Shown here: piece after piece, positions 63,043 through 64,000 of the stretch | How the letters are laid out: each line of letters begins with the position of its first letter | Numbering within the stretch: position 1 is the first letter of the stretch | Origin: an uncultured Candidatus Melainabacteria bacterium | GTDB lineage: Bacteria; Cyanobacteriota; Vampirovibrionia; Gastranaerophilales; Gastranaerophilaceae | NCBI GenBank assembly: GCA_934692485.1 | Contig: CAKUTX010000004.1 | Coordinates: forward strand, 82,002 to 146,001 | DNA: 64,000 nucleotides | Direction of reading: 5' to 3' | Translations under genes and position numbers: made by a program | Notes under the pieces: model-generated | Seen by the model: the letters and a program-made list of their open reading frames with translations, nothing else | Told to the model about the DNA's origin: nothing | The model's database searches: none

Positions 63043-64000
63043 AGATCTAATAATAAAAACAGCAAGAAGATTAGATAAATTTAATCTTGATGAATTAATA
63101 GTAGTATCAGAACTTGACGAAAAAGAAGTTACGGAGATTTTATCGGATTTAGTTAAACAACAAATTATTTTGAAAAATAATAATACTTATTTTTTCAACA
63201 CTAAAAAGTCTGCTGAAATTACCAATAATGACGGGGATGAGACAATAAGCAAATTTAAACCGATAGTTATTGAGGAAGAGGAAGGCTATGAGGATTTTCT
63301 GAAATTTAATGAAGAAACTCAAAATCGTGTAAGAGCCTATGTGGGATTATTAAACTTAATTCACCAAGCAGGAACTAAAAATATAAATAAAGTTGTAGAG
63401 TTGTTTAATGAAACCTCCGGTTATCCAAGAATTGCACCCTCAACTTTTACAAGAATCCGCAGGAAATACAGTCAATATGGTTTTAGAGGAATACTTCCTA
63501 AATACAGTAAGCATATAACTGCTGCTATTCCTGATGAAATATATACTTGTTTCAAAAAATATTATTTAACTAATGAAAAATTATCCGCTCAAGAAGCAAT
63601 ATACAGAGCTCAAAAAGAATTACAATCAGAGCAAAGAATTGAACAGCCTTATGCTTATAATTCCACCCCTTTTGTAAGAAAAGTAAGAACAGAATTTACA
63701 AAAGAGCAAATTGAATATTTCAGAAATAATATAGAGGCTCAAAAACCAAAAATGGAGACGATTCAAGTAAAAGAACCTCTTGATATGAAGTTTGAGAAAG
63801 CCGCATACATATATTTAAAACATCTGAAAATGGAAAACAAACTCGAAAAATTAATGCATGATAAAACTAATTATAAAAACCATTTAAAACCATATTTTGA
63901 TAATTTATCAATAAGAGAAATAACGACAAAAGTTGTAGCTCAATTTAAGCAAAGTATGTTTGATAACGGATTTCAACTTGTATCAGTAAATATTTATATT
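63032..64000 (+). CDS. winged-helix plus tyrosine-recombinase core-binding-like protein, partial
   Basis: The frame is open for 323 codons to the window edge, so the C-terminus is missing. A TTG at 63032 with AAAGGA 8 nt upstream is the likely start. The first 60 residues look like a winged helix (LDKFNLDELIVVSELDEKEV). The middle is helical with IAPSTFTRIRRKYSQYG. From about residue 260 comes KAAYIYLKHLKMENKLEKLM then KNHLKPYFDNLSIREITTKV, resembling the SAM-like core-binding domain of phage integrases. The catalytic domain would lie beyond 64000. It belongs to the same element as the MuA- and MuB-like genes. Confidence 0.55.
   Translation, partial: MKSRDLIIKTARRLDKFNLDELIVVSELDEKEVTEILSDLVKQQIILKNNNTYFFNTKKSAEITNNDGDETISKFKPIVIEEEEGYEDFLKFNEETQNRVRAYVGLLNLIHQAGTKNINKVVELFNETSGYPRIAPSTFTRIRRKYSQYGFRGILPKYSKHITAAIPDEIYTCFKKYYLTNEKLSAQEAIYRAQKELQSEQRIEQPYAYNSTPFVRKVRTEFTKEQIEYFRNNIEAQKPKMETIQVKEPLDMKFEKAAYIYLKHLKMENKLEKLMHDKTNYKNHLKPYFDNLSIREITTKVVAQFKQSMFDNGFQLVSVNIYI

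Overview
The window is AT-rich bacterial chromosome, and I infer a non-photosynthetic relative of Cyanobacteria of the Candidatus Gastranaerophilales (Melainabacteria/Vampirovibrionia) type. The best clue is a response regulator at 15999-16748 whose receiver and C-terminal domains read like cyanobacterial RpaB. kdsB, lpxK, a Skp-like chaperone, an MCE protein and a TpsB porin indicate a diderm cell with lipopolysaccharide. There is no photosynthesis gene. The taxonomic call comes from pattern recognition, not from a search.

Layout. 0-16.8 kb is mainly housekeeping: tRNA-Phe, infC (apparently an AUA start), a TPR lipoprotein-like or secreted protein, dusB, a VWA protein, a PLP lyase, a GT35-like enzyme lacking the PLP lysine, recR-ybaB, a matrixin-like protease, accD-accA-prmA-kdsB and the RpaB-like regulator. 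16.85-17.6 kb follows tRNA-His and holds a small gene with an internal stop and a candidate type I toxin-antitoxin locus. 17.7-19.3 kb holds the first of three prepilin-like genes. 19.5-48.2 kb returns to core functions: groES-groEL, cysK, an ECF sigma/anti-sigma/ZraP-like operon, tsaB-tsaE, a diguanylate cyclase, yebC, an anchored glycogen-synthase-like enzyme, nupC, bioD-bioA, tpsB, skp, a calpain-like protease, and mlaD-lpxK-nth, mixed with lineage-specific hypothetical genes. 48.2-54.4 kb carries the second and third prepilin-like genes around a lytic transglycosylase, an AGCS symporter and a family 4 uracil-DNA glycosylase. 54.4-58.2 kb has small genes, a Bax-inhibitor-type membrane protein and an ABC exporter. 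From tRNA-Asn (58255) to the window end lies a decaying Mu-like transposable element with a nuclease gene beside it.

Main hunt result. The three prepilin-like genes (17939-19312, 48643-49836, 53171-54295, all minus) share an unusual 5' design. Each has an ATG with a strong ribosome binding site, then nine codons, then a run of exactly ten G, then GC-rich modular repeats read as a long arginine-rich leader, then the FTLAEV prepilin motif. With ten G the good start runs into a stop after 15 or so codons; with eight or eleven G it would be in frame with the whole pilin. Two of the three end in a C-terminal segment rich in NNC codons that differs sharply between otherwise near-identical paralogues, followed by a perfect GC-rich hairpin, as in targets of diversity-generating retroelements. 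No reverse transcriptase or template repeat is in the window, so that part is inference. Together they suggest a surface filament family combining phase variation, leader-module exchange and targeted hypervariation.

Second result. A 26-codon membrane peptide at 17418-17498 faces a convergent consensus promoter and a terminator-ended antisense RNA that overlaps its 3' end. A direct repeat gives the antisense RNA a second pairing site in the 5' leader, the plan of the par/fst type I toxin-antitoxin family.
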